This document shows positions 52,767 through 62,499 of a stretch of 64,000 nucleotides of DNA, in pieces. Source of the DNA: Pedobacter cryoconitis (GTDB lineage Bacteria > Bacteroidota > Bacteroidia > Sphingobacteriales > Sphingobacteriaceae); NCBI GenBank assembly GCA_019352875.1, contig JAAAFW010000015.1, positions 1,404,583 to 1,468,582 on the forward strand, in the 5' to 3' direction. Within the stretch, counting starts at the first letter, position 1, and every line of letters begins with the position of its first letter. The notes below the pieces were generated by a model, which was not told the DNA's origin, made no database searches, and saw nothing but the letters and a program-made list of their open reading frames with translations. Made by a program: the position numbers and the translations under genes.

Positions 52767-54029
52767 TTATTTTTGGGCTAACAGTTTATCAATTTCCTGA
52801 TTGAACTCATTGACAAACTCATCATAATATTTCCCAGTTGCCGGTCCGGTGTATCCGGTATGGATTTGTGCGACTTCCCCTTTTTTATTGATAATTATAG
52901 TCGTTGGGAAAGATAAAAATGAATTTAATGCAGGAAGGGAATTAGCGACAACTTGTTTGTCTGCTGTTCCTGCAATCACCTGGTCATATTCGATCCCAAA
53001 ACGATCCCGGAACCTGTTGAGCACCTTCTTTACATATTCAGCATCTGTTTTTTGTTCGTAATGTATACCAATTACTTCTACACCACGATCTTTGTTCTTT
53101 TTATACCACGGTGCGATAAATGAAGTTTCGTCTACACAGTTAGGGCACCAGGTTCCCGTTATGGATAAGATCACAACTTTATTCCTGAACTTTTCGTCCT
53201 TTAATGATATCTTTTTTCCATTCACATCCGGAAATGAAAAGTCGAGGGTTTTGTAACCTTCTTTCAGATAAGTTAACTTATAGGCGTCCGGTAATGCAGC
53301 ATTGCTGTTTTTTGTTCCGCTGAAAGATTGGCTTCCTCTGGCACCAATAATTGCTCCTTTGATGGCTCCGTCTGTACTGAAGCTACCTTTGTAATAGGAA
53401 GGACCGGAGCCGATGAAACTGGAAAGCTGAAAGTCATTACCTTCTACAGTTCCTTCCAGATAACGGGAATCTCCGGTTATTTTAAGGAAGGTACCACTGA
53501 GTTTATTGCCGGTTTGCTTAAAAAGGCCAACCGTTTTCTCCTCTTTACCATTTGCGCCGGTAAATACAACGTCATACGTGCCTGAAAAGTCGGCAGTTGC
53601 CGGTTTCCCTGTAGTAGCGAACCTGTAGTCTTTACCACGTTCTGCAATAACTGCGGTAGAGCGTCCTGAATGATCCTGTTTTCTTAGCGTGCCGGTTAAG
53701 CCATCACCTTCAATTTTAAAAGCGAGCTCATTATCGAACTGATCCAGTTTGATAAATAAAGAGTCGGGGCGCTGTCTGATTATACCGCCTTCAAAATGTT
53801 CGTCTGCATTAATGAAGAATAATTTTTCGGTTCCCTTTACATTTCTGATCTCGAAATTAAAAGGGATTTCCAGTTCGGGGTTAATCTTAAAGATTCCACG
53901 CCACTTGCCAAGTGCAGAAAATGCAAATGATTTTTTTGCACTTACCTGGTTAGAGAGCGGTTGTGCCTGAAGGCTTAGTCCCATTAAAGCCATACTGAAG
54001 AAGCTTAATAAAGCGGGTTTTATTTTCAT
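52767..54029 (-). CDS. TlpA-family thiol-disulfide reductase
   Basis: 420 aa with a signal peptide (FFSMALMGLSLQAQP). The first 250 residues are beta-rich repeats (GTYDVVFTGANGKEEKTVGL, FKQTGNKLSGTFLKITGDSR), like the N-terminal domains in other Bacteroidota TlpA/ResA proteins. The C-terminal thioredoxin fold has the WCPNC motif (TWCPNCVDETSF) and cis-Pro loop region. It likely reduces or isomerises disulfides in the periplasm. It is divergent from the SAM-riboswitch-led SusC gene. Confidence 0.85.
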   Translation of the reverse strand: MKIKPALLSFFSMALMGLSLQAQPLSNQVSAKKSFAFSALGKWRGIFKINPELEIPFNFEIRNVKGTEKLFFINADEHFEGGIIRQRPDSLFIKLDQFDNELAFKIEGDGLTGTLRKQDHSGRSTAVIAERGKDYRFATTGKPATADFSGTYDVVFTGANGKEEKTVGLFKQTGNKLSGTFLKITGDSRYLEGTVEGNDFQLSSFIGSGPSYYKGSFSTDGAIKGAIIGARGSQSFSGTKNSNAALPDAYKLTYLKEGYKTLDFSFPDVNGKKISLKDEKFRNKVVILSITGTWCPNCVDETSFIAPWYKKNKDRGVEVIGIHYEQKTDAEYVKKVLNRFRDRFGIEYDQVIAGTADKQVVANSLPALNSFLSFPTTIIINKKGEVAQIHTGYTGPATGKYYDEFVNEFNQEIDKLLAQK

Positions 54030-54060
54030 GATTAGTTTATTAGTCTACTATTTTAGTAGT

Positions 54061-54068
54061 CAAATATA
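54061..54068 (-). promoter_or_regulatory. -7 promoter box of the TlpA-like gene
   Basis: CAAATATA on the plus strand reads TATATTTG on the minus strand, an exact -7 box, 32 bases before the start codon of the TlpA-like gene. Confidence 0.5.
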
Positions 54069-54141
54069 GCTGTATGATATGGGTAAATAAAAAATATTCA
54101 AATAAAATCTACAGAATAAGTAGTTTTTAGATTATGAATGA

Positions 54142-54149
54142 TATATTTG
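54142..54149 (+). promoter_or_regulatory. -7 promoter box for the riboswitch transcript
   Basis: TATATTTG is an exact Bacteroidota -7 box about 19 bases before the SAM-I aptamer. It would give a transcript that starts directly ahead of the aptamer. Confidence 0.6.
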
Positions 54150-54167
54150 CCCCGGTTATTTTAAAAA

Positions 54168-54273
54168 ACTTATCAAGAAAGGTGGAGGGAATGGCCCTTT
54201 GAAGCCTTAGCAACCGTCTGTGAAAATGGAAATGGTGCTAATTCCATCCCGGGGCAACCCGGGGTAGTTAAGT
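54168..54273 (+). ncRNA. SAM-I (S-box) riboswitch
   Basis: The conserved SAM-I core is present in order: the P1 left arm and TATCAAGAAAGGTGGAGGGA, the TGGCCC block, GAAGCCTTAGCAACC, then the P3 stem with the hallmark ATGGTGCTAATTCC, an extra P4 hairpin (CCCGGGGCAACCCGGGG) and the P1 right arm (TTAAGT, 54268-54273). SAM-I aptamers bind S-adenosylmethionine and usually repress methionine and sulfur genes when SAM is plentiful. Here the gene controlled is a SusC-like transporter, which is unusual. The basis is direct sequence match to the family's core. Confidence 0.93.
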
Positions 54274-54327
54274 CAGTTGAATGCACATAATTTATGTCTG
54301 ACATAAACGTAAGCACTTCTGATTTTC

Positions 54328-54353
54328 AGCGGTGTTTTTTTTTGCCGCTTTTA
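54328..54353 (+). terminator. Possible attenuator after the riboswitch
   Basis: AGCGGT (54328-54333) and GCCGCT (54344-54349) form a short stem around a T-rich loop, followed by TTTT. It lies about 55 bases after the aptamer and 220 bases before the SusC start, a suitable place for premature termination. The stem is weak. Confidence 0.4.
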
Positions 54354-54573
54354 ATTGTATTGAATGTTTAATTTAAATGAATACAGATGTAAAAACAATA
54401 CTTAAAGAGTGATCTACCTTCTGCCAGACCTGATTACGTTTACGTATTTGCGGTCTGAGACAAACAAATTTTAAAGACACCTCCTGTTATCTATTCTGAT
54501 CTAAAAAAAAGCGGACGGAAGCCGTAAGGGGATTGGTATGTCTGAATTTTCTCATCATCATTAACCAATAATT

Positions 54574-57500
54574 ATGTTTAAAAGTATAAAACTGTCAGCA
54601 ATACTCTTTCTGCTATTGCTTTCACAAATGACTTTCGCGCAGGACACCGCTATTAAAGGTGTTGTGAAAGCCTCTACCGGAGAGACATTGCCCGGTGTTT
54701 CTGTAGCCCTCAAAGGGTCTTCTCAGGTAGTTGTTACAGACGGTAACGGATCTTTTTCCATTGTTGCGCCGGATAAGAGTGTTCTGGCATTCACTTATAT
54801 AGGTTTCCAGGTACAGGAGCTCCAGGTTAATAAAAATGCAGGAGCGTTACTGGTTACATTGCAGCCGACCGAAAATGCACTGAATGAAGTTGTCGTGACC
54901 GCCTTGGGTATTAACAGACAGAAAAAGTCTTTAGGTTATGCCGTGCAGGAAATCAAAGGTCAGGATCTGGCAGAGGCGAAAGAAACGAATTTAGTAAATG
55001 CATTGGCTGGAAAGATTGCTGGTGTTAGAGTAACTAACAGTCAGGGAGATATGGGTTCATCAAGAGTGGTAATACGTGGCGAGACCTCTATTTCCGGAAA
55101 TAACCAACCTCTGTTCGTAGTAGACGGAATTCCGGTGGATAATTCGCAGTTGAATTCTGCTGGTGCACGTGATTATGCGAACGCCATTTCAGACATTAAT
55201 GCAGATGATATAGAATCGATCAGTGTATTGAAAGGACCAAACGCTGCTGCGCTTTATGGATCAAGAGCAGCTGCAGGTGTTATCATTATCAAAACTAAAA
55301 CTGGTAAATCAAAAAGAGGAGTAGGAATTACAGTGAATTCCAACACTGTTCTGGAGACTATTGCCACATTACCTGTTTATCAAAATGCATTTGGTCAGGG
55401 TTCTGAAGGTTTATTTAGTTATGTAGACGGAAAAGGAAAGGGGCTGAATGATGGAGTCGATGAAAGCTGGGGACCAAGAATGGACGGCCGTTTACTACCT
55501 CAGTTCTTTTCTAAAGGTGTAGCGGTTCCATTTGTAGCACATCCGGATAACGTACGTGATTTTTTTCAGACAGGATATTCATTGAATAATGGTATTGCAA
55601 TTGCAGATGCGACTGAGAAATTTGATTACCGGTTATCATATAACAATTTAAAACAGGTCGGCGTAATTCCAAATTCAGGTCAGGGGAAGAACTCAGTGAC
55701 ATTGAATACAACATTAAGACTGACACCAAAATTAAGTCTGACCGCTAACGCTAATTACAGCAAACTTGGTTCGGACAATCTTCCTGGAACAGGGGGTTCA
55801 AGGTCGACAAGTACTATGCTTCAATTTGCCTGGTTCGGTAGACAGGTAGATATTAATGAGCTTAAAAATTATTTGGACGAAAATGGAAATACTTTCAACT
55901 GGAATAACAGCTACTATTCTAATCCTTACTGGGTTGCCTACGAAAATACAGTGTCTCAAAATAGAAATCGTTTAATTGGAAGCGTAGGCTTGAATTATAA
56001 AATTATTGATGGTTTGGATTTTAATTTTCGCACGGGTACAGATTATTACAATGACCGCAGAAAGGTTCGTGTAGCTTATGGTACGAATGGATCGCCATTC
56101 GGATCTTATACGGAAAGTGCTTTCACTGTTAGCGAAACTAATACAGACGGAACACTGAACCTGAATAAAAAACTGAGTTCTGACTTTACACTGGAGGCTC
56201 TTGTAGGGGCAAACATCCGGTCAAGATATATAGAGCAAAATGATCAGAGTGCGCCGCGTCTTGCAGTAGCGGGTTTGTATGCGCTGAATAATTCACGTGA
56301 TCCGCTTACTTCTTCAAATATTTATAACAAGCTGAAATCTTACAGTATTTATTCTTCGGCACAACTAGGTTTCAGAAATTATCTTTTTGCAAATATTACT
56401 GCACGTAATGACTGGTCTTCTACTTTGCCGGCACAAAACCGTTCTTATTTTTATCCATCATTTAACGGAAGTTTTGTTTTAACGGAAGCTCTGGATATTA
56501 AGAGTGATGTACTTGACTATGCTAAAATCCGTGGTGGCTGGTCTAAAGTTGGTAAAGACGCGGATCCCTACCGTTTAATTAATACCTATGGTTTTAGTGC
56601 TCCATTTGGTTCCAACCCACAATTGAGTCCTTCTACAACTGATCTTAATCCTAACTTAAAACCAGAAACAACAACTTCAACTGAACTAGGGGCTGAAGCT
56701 ACATTCTTTAACAAAAGAGTGCGTTTAGATCTGAGTTTATATAATACAAATAGTTACGATCAAATCCTGAGCGTTGATGTGAGTCAAAGTACTGGTTTTA
56801 AGTCCAAATTGCTGAATGCAGGTAAAATCAATAATAAAGGTATTGAGATTCAACTTGGCGTAACTCCGGTTAAAAAAGCCTTCACCTGGGATGTTGATGT
56901 GAATTTTGCTGCGAACAGGAGCCGGGTTATTTCACTGGATGACGCCGGCCTGCTGCAAAATTATGTAGTAGCGACTAACTCTGCTCAGGTAATTGCATCT
57001 GTCGGACAGCCCTATGGTACTTTATTTGGAAATGCTTTTCTGAGAGATGCCGGAGGAAATATTATCGTCAATTCTACTGGCGCACCACAAACAGACCCGT
57101 CTAAAAAGGTATTAGGTAAATATACTCCGGATTGGATCGGTGGTATTTCAAATACTTTTAGTTATAAAGGACTAAGCCTTGGTGTACTTATCGATGCGAG
57201 TATCGGTGGTTCAATTTACAATGGTACTTATGCTACAGGTACTTATACGGGTGTACTGGCATCTACACTTCCGGGAAGAGGCGCCGAATTTGGCGGTATA
57301 TCGTATTACTATCCAGACAATAAAAAAGCTAATGGTACTGTCCGGGTGGGCAATGGGGCGGCTGCGCCAGCTGGTGCTGTTGTTTATGACGATGGTATTG
57401 TATTCAATGGTGTAACTGCTGATGGTAAACCAAATGAAAAAGTTCTCCCTGCTCAGCAATATTACAAGTCATTCCGTACGATCGACGAGGCAAATATTTT

Positions 57501-57747
57501 TGATGCTTCTTACGTAAAACTGAGAGAAGTAAAATTGAGCTATAATTTACCGGCTAAATGGATTCGTCCTTTAAATCTTCAGGGAGTATCAGTTTCTTTA
57601 GTTGGCCGTAATCTTCTGATTATTCACCGCAACGTAACCGATATAGATCCTGAAGTTGCTTTTAACACTGGAAACGGACAAGGGCTGGAAAGTTTGTCAA
57701 ATCCGACGACACGTAGCTACGGTTTCAACATTAATATCAAAATTTAA
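54574..57747 (+). CDS. SusC/RagA-like TonB-dependent transporter, riboswitch-controlled
   Basis: 1057 aa. A signal peptide ends at TFAQ. Residues about 25-105 are a carboxypeptidase-regulatory-like domain (GVVKASTGETLPGVSVALKG), about 110-240 the TonB plug (LAGKIAGVRVTNSQGDMGSS, PLFVVDGIPVD), and the remainder the beta-barrel ending near YGFNINIKI. SusC pairs with SusD to import large nutrients in a TonB-dependent way. The SAM-I leader suggests a methionine- or sulfur-related ligand, though peptides containing methionine are also plausible. SusD follows 10 bases later. Confidence 0.93.
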   Translation: MFKSIKLSAILFLLLLSQMTFAQDTAIKGVVKASTGETLPGVSVALKGSSQVVVTDGNGSFSIVAPDKSVLAFTYIGFQVQELQVNKNAGALLVTLQPTENALNEVVVTALGINRQKKSLGYAVQEIKGQDLAEAKETNLVNALAGKIAGVRVTNSQGDMGSSRVVIRGETSISGNNQPLFVVDGIPVDNSQLNSAGARDYANAISDINADDIESISVLKGPNAAALYGSRAAAGVIIIKTKTGKSKRGVGITVNSNTVLETIATLPVYQNAFGQGSEGLFSYVDGKGKGLNDGVDESWGPRMDGRLLPQFFSKGVAVPFVAHPDNVRDFFQTGYSLNNGIAIADATEKFDYRLSYNNLKQVGVIPNSGQGKNSVTLNTTLRLTPKLSLTANANYSKLGSDNLPGTGGSRSTSTMLQFAWFGRQVDINELKNYLDENGNTFNWNNSYYSNPYWVAYENTVSQNRNRLIGSVGLNYKIIDGLDFNFRTGTDYYNDRRKVRVAYGTNGSPFGSYTESAFTVSETNTDGTLNLNKKLSSDFTLEALVGANIRSRYIEQNDQSAPRLAVAGLYALNNSRDPLTSSNIYNKLKSYSIYSSAQLGFRNYLFANITARNDWSSTLPAQNRSYFYPSFNGSFVLTEALDIKSDVLDYAKIRGGWSKVGKDADPYRLINTYGFSAPFGSNPQLSPSTTDLNPNLKPETTTSTELGAEATFFNKRVRLDLSLYNTNSYDQILSVDVSQSTGFKSKLLNAGKINNKGIEIQLGVTPVKKAFTWDVDVNFAANRSRVISLDDAGLLQNYVVATNSAQVIASVGQPYGTLFGNAFLRDAGGNIIVNSTGAPQTDPSKKVLGKYTPDWIGGISNTFSYKGLSLGVLIDASIGGSIYNGTYATGTYTGVLASTLPGRGAEFGGISYYYPDNKKANGTVRVGNGAAAPAGAVVYDDGIVFNGVTADGKPNEKVLPAQQYYKSFRTIDEANIFDASYVKLREVKLSYNLPAKWIRPLNLQGVSVSLVGRNLLIIHRNVTDIDPEVAFNTGNGQGLESLSNPTTRSYGFNINIKI

Positions 57748-57757
57748 TAATCTGGAC

Positions 57758-59191
57758 ATGAAAAATAATAAATTATATATCATAGCTGCACTGGCATTTT
57801 CCCTGGCGTCCTGCGCAAAGGAACTGGATAAGATTAATATCAATCCTAATGCAACCGAAAAAGCGCAGCCTGATTATCTGCTGACAGGCGCAATTAAAAA
57901 TACCGCAGATGTATATTGGGGAACGACCAATAATATGAATTCAAGTCTGCTTTTTTCTCAACAATTTGCAAAGGTTCAATATACTGAGGAAGATCGTTTT
58001 ATCTACTCAAACAGTAGCCTGACTACACTGTGGTCAAATGGTTATTCTCAGGGTATCATCGCTTTTAACAAAATAATAGAGGCTGGAGATGCTCAAGAAA
58101 ATCCGAATTACCGGGGCGTTGGCCTGGTCTTGCGTTCGTGGGTGTTTCTTTTGCTGACGGATGCTTATGGCGATGTACCTTATACACAAGCCGGAAAACT
58201 AAGTGAGTTTATTACGCCTGCTTATGACAAACAAAAAGATGTATATTTCGGCTTGCTGGAAGATCTGAAATCTGCAAAAACGGTACTTAATCCAGCTGGA
58301 AAGGCAATCGCAGGCGATATTATTTATAATGGAGATATTTCGCGCTGGAAAAAACTGGCTAATTCACTCAGGGTTCGTATTGCACTGCGTATTGCAGACC
58401 GTGAACCTGGAAAAGCAAAACAGGTATTTGACGAGATTAAGGCAGATAATGATGCATTACTTAGTGAGAATGCAGATATAGCACAGCTAATTTATCAGAC
58501 CTCTCCTCAACAGAATCCGATTAGTGCACAGTTTGAAACCCGGGACGATTACCGGATCAGCAAAACGATCGTAGATAAGTTATTTGAGCTTAAAGATCCC
58601 AGACTGGCCATTTATGCCAGTAAAACGCAGACGCCTACACCAGAAGAGTATGTTGGTTTACCAAATGGATTGACGAATTCTGAAGCAAGTGCATTAGGTT
58701 TTGCAAAGGTATCTAAACCTGGTGCTTACTTTCTTTTACCTCAGGCCCCGGCTGTAATCTTCAGTTATGCTGAATTATTGTTTGACAGGGCAGAGGCGGC
58801 TGCAAGGGGATTCACAACTGAAAATGCTGCAGATCTTTATCAGCAGGGAATTAAAGCTTCTTTCAGACAATATAATATTTCTGATGCTGCTGCGGCAGTT
58901 TATGTAGCTCAGCCTTTGGCTCAATATGATCCGGGTAACTATAAAAAATCAATTGGTGAACAAAAATGGCTGGCTTTATTTGGTCAGGGTCTTGAGGCCT
59001 GGGCCGAAAGACGCCGGCTGGATTACCCGGTATTGAAAGCTTCAGTCAACACAGTTTTAAATGGCGAAATTCCAGTACGTTTCATTTACCCCGGAACAGA
59101 ACAGTCTTTAAATATTCAGAGTTATAAAAATGCGGTTGCAAGTCAGGGTCCTGATTTGCTGACGACTAAGTTGTGGTTTGATGTAAATTAG
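57758..59191 (+). CDS. SusD/RagB-like nutrient-binding lipoprotein
   Basis: 477 aa from the ATG at 57758, which fits the lipoprotein signal (AFSLASC); the frame is open upstream into the SusC gene. The TPR-rich SusD fold is evident (GVGLVLRSWVFLLLTDAYGD, ISRWKKLANSLRVRIALRIA, QKWLALFGQGLEAWAERRRL), best matching the SusD-like_2 subfamily. It forms the lid over the SusC barrel. There are no sugar-degrading enzymes beside it, unlike polysaccharide utilisation loci, which agrees with a sulfur or amino-acid-type ligand. Confidence 0.92.
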   Translation: MKNNKLYIIAALAFSLASCAKELDKININPNATEKAQPDYLLTGAIKNTADVYWGTTNNMNSSLLFSQQFAKVQYTEEDRFIYSNSSLTTLWSNGYSQGIIAFNKIIEAGDAQENPNYRGVGLVLRSWVFLLLTDAYGDVPYTQAGKLSEFITPAYDKQKDVYFGLLEDLKSAKTVLNPAGKAIAGDIIYNGDISRWKKLANSLRVRIALRIADREPGKAKQVFDEIKADNDALLSENADIAQLIYQTSPQQNPISAQFETRDDYRISKTIVDKLFELKDPRLAIYASKTQTPTPEEYVGLPNGLTNSEASALGFAKVSKPGAYFLLPQAPAVIFSYAELLFDRAEAAARGFTTENAADLYQQGIKASFRQYNISDAAAAVYVAQPLAQYDPGNYKKSIGEQKWLALFGQGLEAWAERRRLDYPVLKASVNTVLNGEIPVRFIYPGTEQSLNIQSYKNAVASQGPDLLTTKLWFDVN

Positions 59192-59220
59192 GTTTTAAGC
59201 CAATTCTGAATCATAAAAAA

Positions 59221-59254
59221 AGCATCCCGGATATATATCCGGGATGCTTTTTTT
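59221..59254. terminator. Bidirectional terminator after SusD
   Basis: AGCATCCCGGATAT (59221-59234) pairs with ATATCCGGGATGCT (59235-59248), then a T-run. It serves the SusD gene and the convergent efp gene. Confidence 0.9.
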
Positions 59255-59267
59255 ATTTGGGTATAAA

Positions 59268-59828
59268 TTATTTTACACGTTCTATGTATTCACCTGTACG
59301 GGTGTCTATTTTAACTTTATCACCTTGATTAACAAACAAAGGTACTTTAACTTCAACCCCATTTTCCAATGTAGCATATTTTAATGCACCTGAAGAAGTA
59401 TCTCCTTTTACTGCTGGTTCTGCATAAGTAATTTCCAGTTCGACAAAATTTGGTGTCTGAGCCATAATAGGCTCTTCACTTTCAAAAGAAACGACTACGC
59501 TCATTCCTTCTTTTAAATATTTGGCAGCCGGTCCGAACAATGCTTTAGGAATGTTAAACTGATCAAAAGTGTCATTATCCATGATCACAAAATAATCACC
59601 GTCTTCATACAGATATTGATAGTCGTTGGTTTCTACACGGCAAATCTCCACCTGCTCGTCTGTTCCTAAACGCGCTTCAACTATTTTTCCGGTTTTAATA
59701 TTACGGAATTTACCTAAGTAGAAAGCTCCGCCTTTACCTGGTGTACGGTGAATGAATTCTGTAACTGTTACCAGTTCATTATTGTAACGTAAAATATTTC
59801 CTACTTTAATTTCAGATGCCTTTGCCAT
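59268..59828 (-). CDS. efp: Elongation factor P
   Basis: 186 aa, normal length for EF-P. The three KOW/OB-type domains are visible: ASEIKVGNILRYNNELVTV at the start, the domain-1 tip loop RTPGKGGAF with Lys32 at the position of the modified lysine of E. coli (K34), and the C-terminal NGVEVKVPLFVNQGDKVKID. EF-P binds stalled ribosomes and relieves arrest at proline runs. It stands alone on the minus strand and ends at the terminator shared with SusD. Confidence 0.97.
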   Translation of the reverse strand: MAKASEIKVGNILRYNNELVTVTEFIHRTPGKGGAFYLGKFRNIKTGKIVEARLGTDEQVEICRVETNDYQYLYEDGDYFVIMDNDTFDQFNIPKALFGPAAKYLKEGMSVVVSFESEEPIMAQTPNFVELEITYAEPAVKGDTSSGALKYATLENGVEVKVPLFVNQGDKVKIDTRTGEYIERVK

Positions 59829-60007
59829 AAAAGAATATAATTGTAAAATTTGAGCCTAAAGATAAATGCTTTTTTGAATTTATAAGATTAATCTGATCAG
59901 AATAGTCTCACCCTGATTTTTAATTTGTCTTCTCAGAAAATCCCTATATTGTAGGGGAATTCTTTAATCTTAAGAAGATCAACCTCTTAAAACCTAATAT
60001 TTATTGT

Positions 60008-62416
60008 ATGCATAAAATTCTACAAGCGGGATTACTTCTTCTCCTTCCTCATGCTGTCCTGGCCCAAACGTCCTTAAAAGGTAAGGTTACCAGCGAAAAT
60101 AAAGAACCTGTAGAATTGGCAATAGTCAGTATAAAAAAAGGAAATGTGATAATTGGGAATACTATTACAGACAGTTTAGGACATTATCAATTTCCAGACG
60201 TTAAAAAGGGGGAGTATACGATTTCTGTAAAAAATATAGCCTTTAAGGATACTACATTTCTTGCCATTGCTGATGCAAGTGCTTTACCGGATATCTTGTT
60301 ACGTCGTATCGGAGATCTGAAAGAAGTGACTGTCAAAGCCAGGAAGCCGGTCTTTCAGCGTGAAATTGACCGTTTGCGTTTTAACGTGGGAGAAACCGAC
60401 CTTGTATTCGGAAATAATATCTGGGATGTCATTGAAAAAACGCCGTTGGTAAATGTTTCCTCAGACGGAACTATTCAGATCAGCGGAACCTCAGGCGCAA
60501 TCGTTTATATAAATAATAAGCGCAAAGTACTTAGCGGCAATGCGCTGAAGAATTATTTAAGCAGTATTCCTTCAGATAACCTGGATGCAATTGAAGTTAT
60601 CACTACGCCACCGAGCAAATACGATGCAGAAGGAGGTGCAGGAATTATAAATATACTGACCAAAAAGAACAAAGAGGAGGGACTGGTCGGGAATACCGTG
60701 CTCAGTTCCAGGCAAACCGCAGTTAATTCGCAGGCTGCAAGTGTTTATCTGAATAGCCGCCGGGGAAAATGGAATGTATATACTGATGTCTTTATGGGGA
60801 ATAGAAGCAGACAGCCCGAGTTTAAAAAAGATATATATTATCCCGCTACCGGTACGAAAGACCTATTACATAGGAGTATCACCTCTAACACTAATTTTCA
60901 GAACCTGTATCCCGGGGCAAACCTGGGGATCGACCGCGAGATTAATGCAAACCACGTAGTCGGTTTATTATTTGATTATTCCGGTAGCTGGCATAAGGAA
61001 ACACGAGATGCGTTCAGGCATGATTTTTACCCGAACACAGATTCTCTCAGCAAAACAAATAACAGGGACAATCTTAGTTCACAGACCTATTCGCTGAATC
61101 TGAACTATCAGGGGAAGCTGGACTCTTCAGGCAAAAAAATCAGCATTGATTTTGATGCGCTGGAATACACTGCCAAAAATAATTCGGTAAGCAGGACGAA
61201 TGCTTTAGATCTGGATACGCAGCAACCTCTATTCACAGAGGATTGGTTTAGAAGCGCATCACCACAGAAGATCAGTAATCAATCCGTTAAGGTTGATTTT
61301 GAATGGCCGGTTAATAAGCGTGTTGGTATAGAGTTCGGTTCTAAGCTATCTTTCTCCAATATTGATAATAACCTCCTTTTTGAAAACAGAACCGGGGATA
61401 ATACCTGGGTAAAGGATTTGAACAGAAGTAATCTTTTCAGATATCAGGAAAATATCAATTCGTTGTATGGCCTGATAAAACACAAGGTAAATGCGAAGTG
61501 GTCGTATCAGCTGGGGTTGCGTTTAGAAAATACTGTTGCAACAGGATGGCTCGAGGACATAAAGGAAGTAGACAGAAACTATGTTAATGTTTTTCCAACT
61601 GCCTTTTTGAAATATACAACCAGCCAGGACAGATCATTTGTACTTGCGCTATCTAGCAGAATCACGCGACCTGGTTATTGGGATGTCAATCCATTCCGGA
61701 CTTATACCACTGATCAGACTTATTTTGAGGGAAATCCATTTTTATCACCATCGAAATATTACAGACAGGAGCTTAGTCATACTTTTGGTAGTAAAAACGG
61801 CACATTTTCTGTTCAGTTCGCTGCTGGCCAGTTGCTGGATGAGTTTTATGCCCTGCCTTATAATCCTTCCGGCAATATCATTGCGAACAAGAAAGTTAAT
61901 TATGGGAATAAATACAGCTATTCCAATACTATCACTTATTACAACCAGGTTTTACCATGGTGGAAATTTTCAGGTACAACGCTAACAGGATATGTGGTAT
62001 CCAAGGGTAATTATGCGAATGATGTGGTTATTGATAACAAGACCATGTTATTGAGTATTTCTACCAATCAAACCTTTACACTTTCTAAAAAGGAATCTCT
62101 TTTCTGTACAGTAATTGCGAATAATACTTTTCCGGTAACCATCGTGAACACTGCAATCGGAAACAGACTGGAGACCGAAATAAGGTTGAGGAAGTCTTCC
62201 GGCCCATGGAATATTACTTTATCTGCTCAGGATTTATTAAAGAGCAACAAAGACCGGTATAAAGTACTGTTGAATGAACTTAGTATTGTTGACGTGAATT
62301 ATTATGACACCAGAAGTGCAGCACTGTCTATAAGCTATAGCTTCGGCAAATCTTCTGTTAAAAGTAAAAGAGACAGGGATGCGGGATACGAAGCGGTTAA
62401 ACAAAGACTATCGTAA
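60008..62416 (+). CDS. TonB-dependent receptor, outer-membrane beta-barrel family
   Basis: 802 aa. A signal peptide ends at LPHAVLAQ. The N-terminal carboxypeptidase-regulatory-like domain (SLKGKVTSENKEPVELAIVS) is followed by a plug-like region (VGETDLVFGNNIWDVIEKTP, AEGGAGIINILTKK) and a barrel with AALSISYSFGKSSVKS at the end. It belongs to the PF14905-type family rather than SusC. A ligand cannot be assigned and no SusD partner is adjacent. Confidence 0.9.
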   Translation: MHKILQAGLLLLLPHAVLAQTSLKGKVTSENKEPVELAIVSIKKGNVIIGNTITDSLGHYQFPDVKKGEYTISVKNIAFKDTTFLAIADASALPDILLRRIGDLKEVTVKARKPVFQREIDRLRFNVGETDLVFGNNIWDVIEKTPLVNVSSDGTIQISGTSGAIVYINNKRKVLSGNALKNYLSSIPSDNLDAIEVITTPPSKYDAEGGAGIINILTKKNKEEGLVGNTVLSSRQTAVNSQAASVYLNSRRGKWNVYTDVFMGNRSRQPEFKKDIYYPATGTKDLLHRSITSNTNFQNLYPGANLGIDREINANHVVGLLFDYSGSWHKETRDAFRHDFYPNTDSLSKTNNRDNLSSQTYSLNLNYQGKLDSSGKKISIDFDALEYTAKNNSVSRTNALDLDTQQPLFTEDWFRSASPQKISNQSVKVDFEWPVNKRVGIEFGSKLSFSNIDNNLLFENRTGDNTWVKDLNRSNLFRYQENINSLYGLIKHKVNAKWSYQLGLRLENTVATGWLEDIKEVDRNYVNVFPTAFLKYTTSQDRSFVLALSSRITRPGYWDVNPFRTYTTDQTYFEGNPFLSPSKYYRQELSHTFGSKNGTFSVQFAAGQLLDEFYALPYNPSGNIIANKKVNYGNKYSYSNTITYYNQVLPWWKFSGTTLTGYVVSKGNYANDVVIDNKTMLLSISTNQTFTLSKKESLFCTVIANNTFPVTIVNTAIGNRLETEIRLRKSSGPWNITLSAQDLLKSNKDRYKVLLNELSIVDVNYYDTRSAALSISYSFGKSSVKSKRDRDAGYEAVKQRLS

Positions 62417-62440
62417 TTCAAGATCGCTGAAATCAAATCT

Positions 62441-62484
62441 TATAAAAAACGGGGCTTATTGCAAAATAAGCCCCGTTTTTTATA
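62441..62484. terminator. Bidirectional terminator, 20-bp arms
   Basis: 62441-62460 is the inverse complement of 62465-62484, with the tetraloop GCAA. It separates the beta-barrel receptor and the convergent hexosaminidase gene. The ends are A- and T-rich, so it can act in both directions. Confidence 0.93.
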
Positions 62485-62499
62485 AGTGTTAATTCTGGG

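Noticed and set aside
52560-52781. 73-codon frame in the palindrome region
   Set aside because: It runs across the palindrome and into the TlpA-like gene 3' end, with no family pattern.
54168-54273. Cobalamin riboswitch in front of the SusC gene
   Set aside because: The P3 motif GGTGCTAATTCC and GGAGGGA core are specific to SAM-I; no B12-box pattern (GCCACTG) is present.
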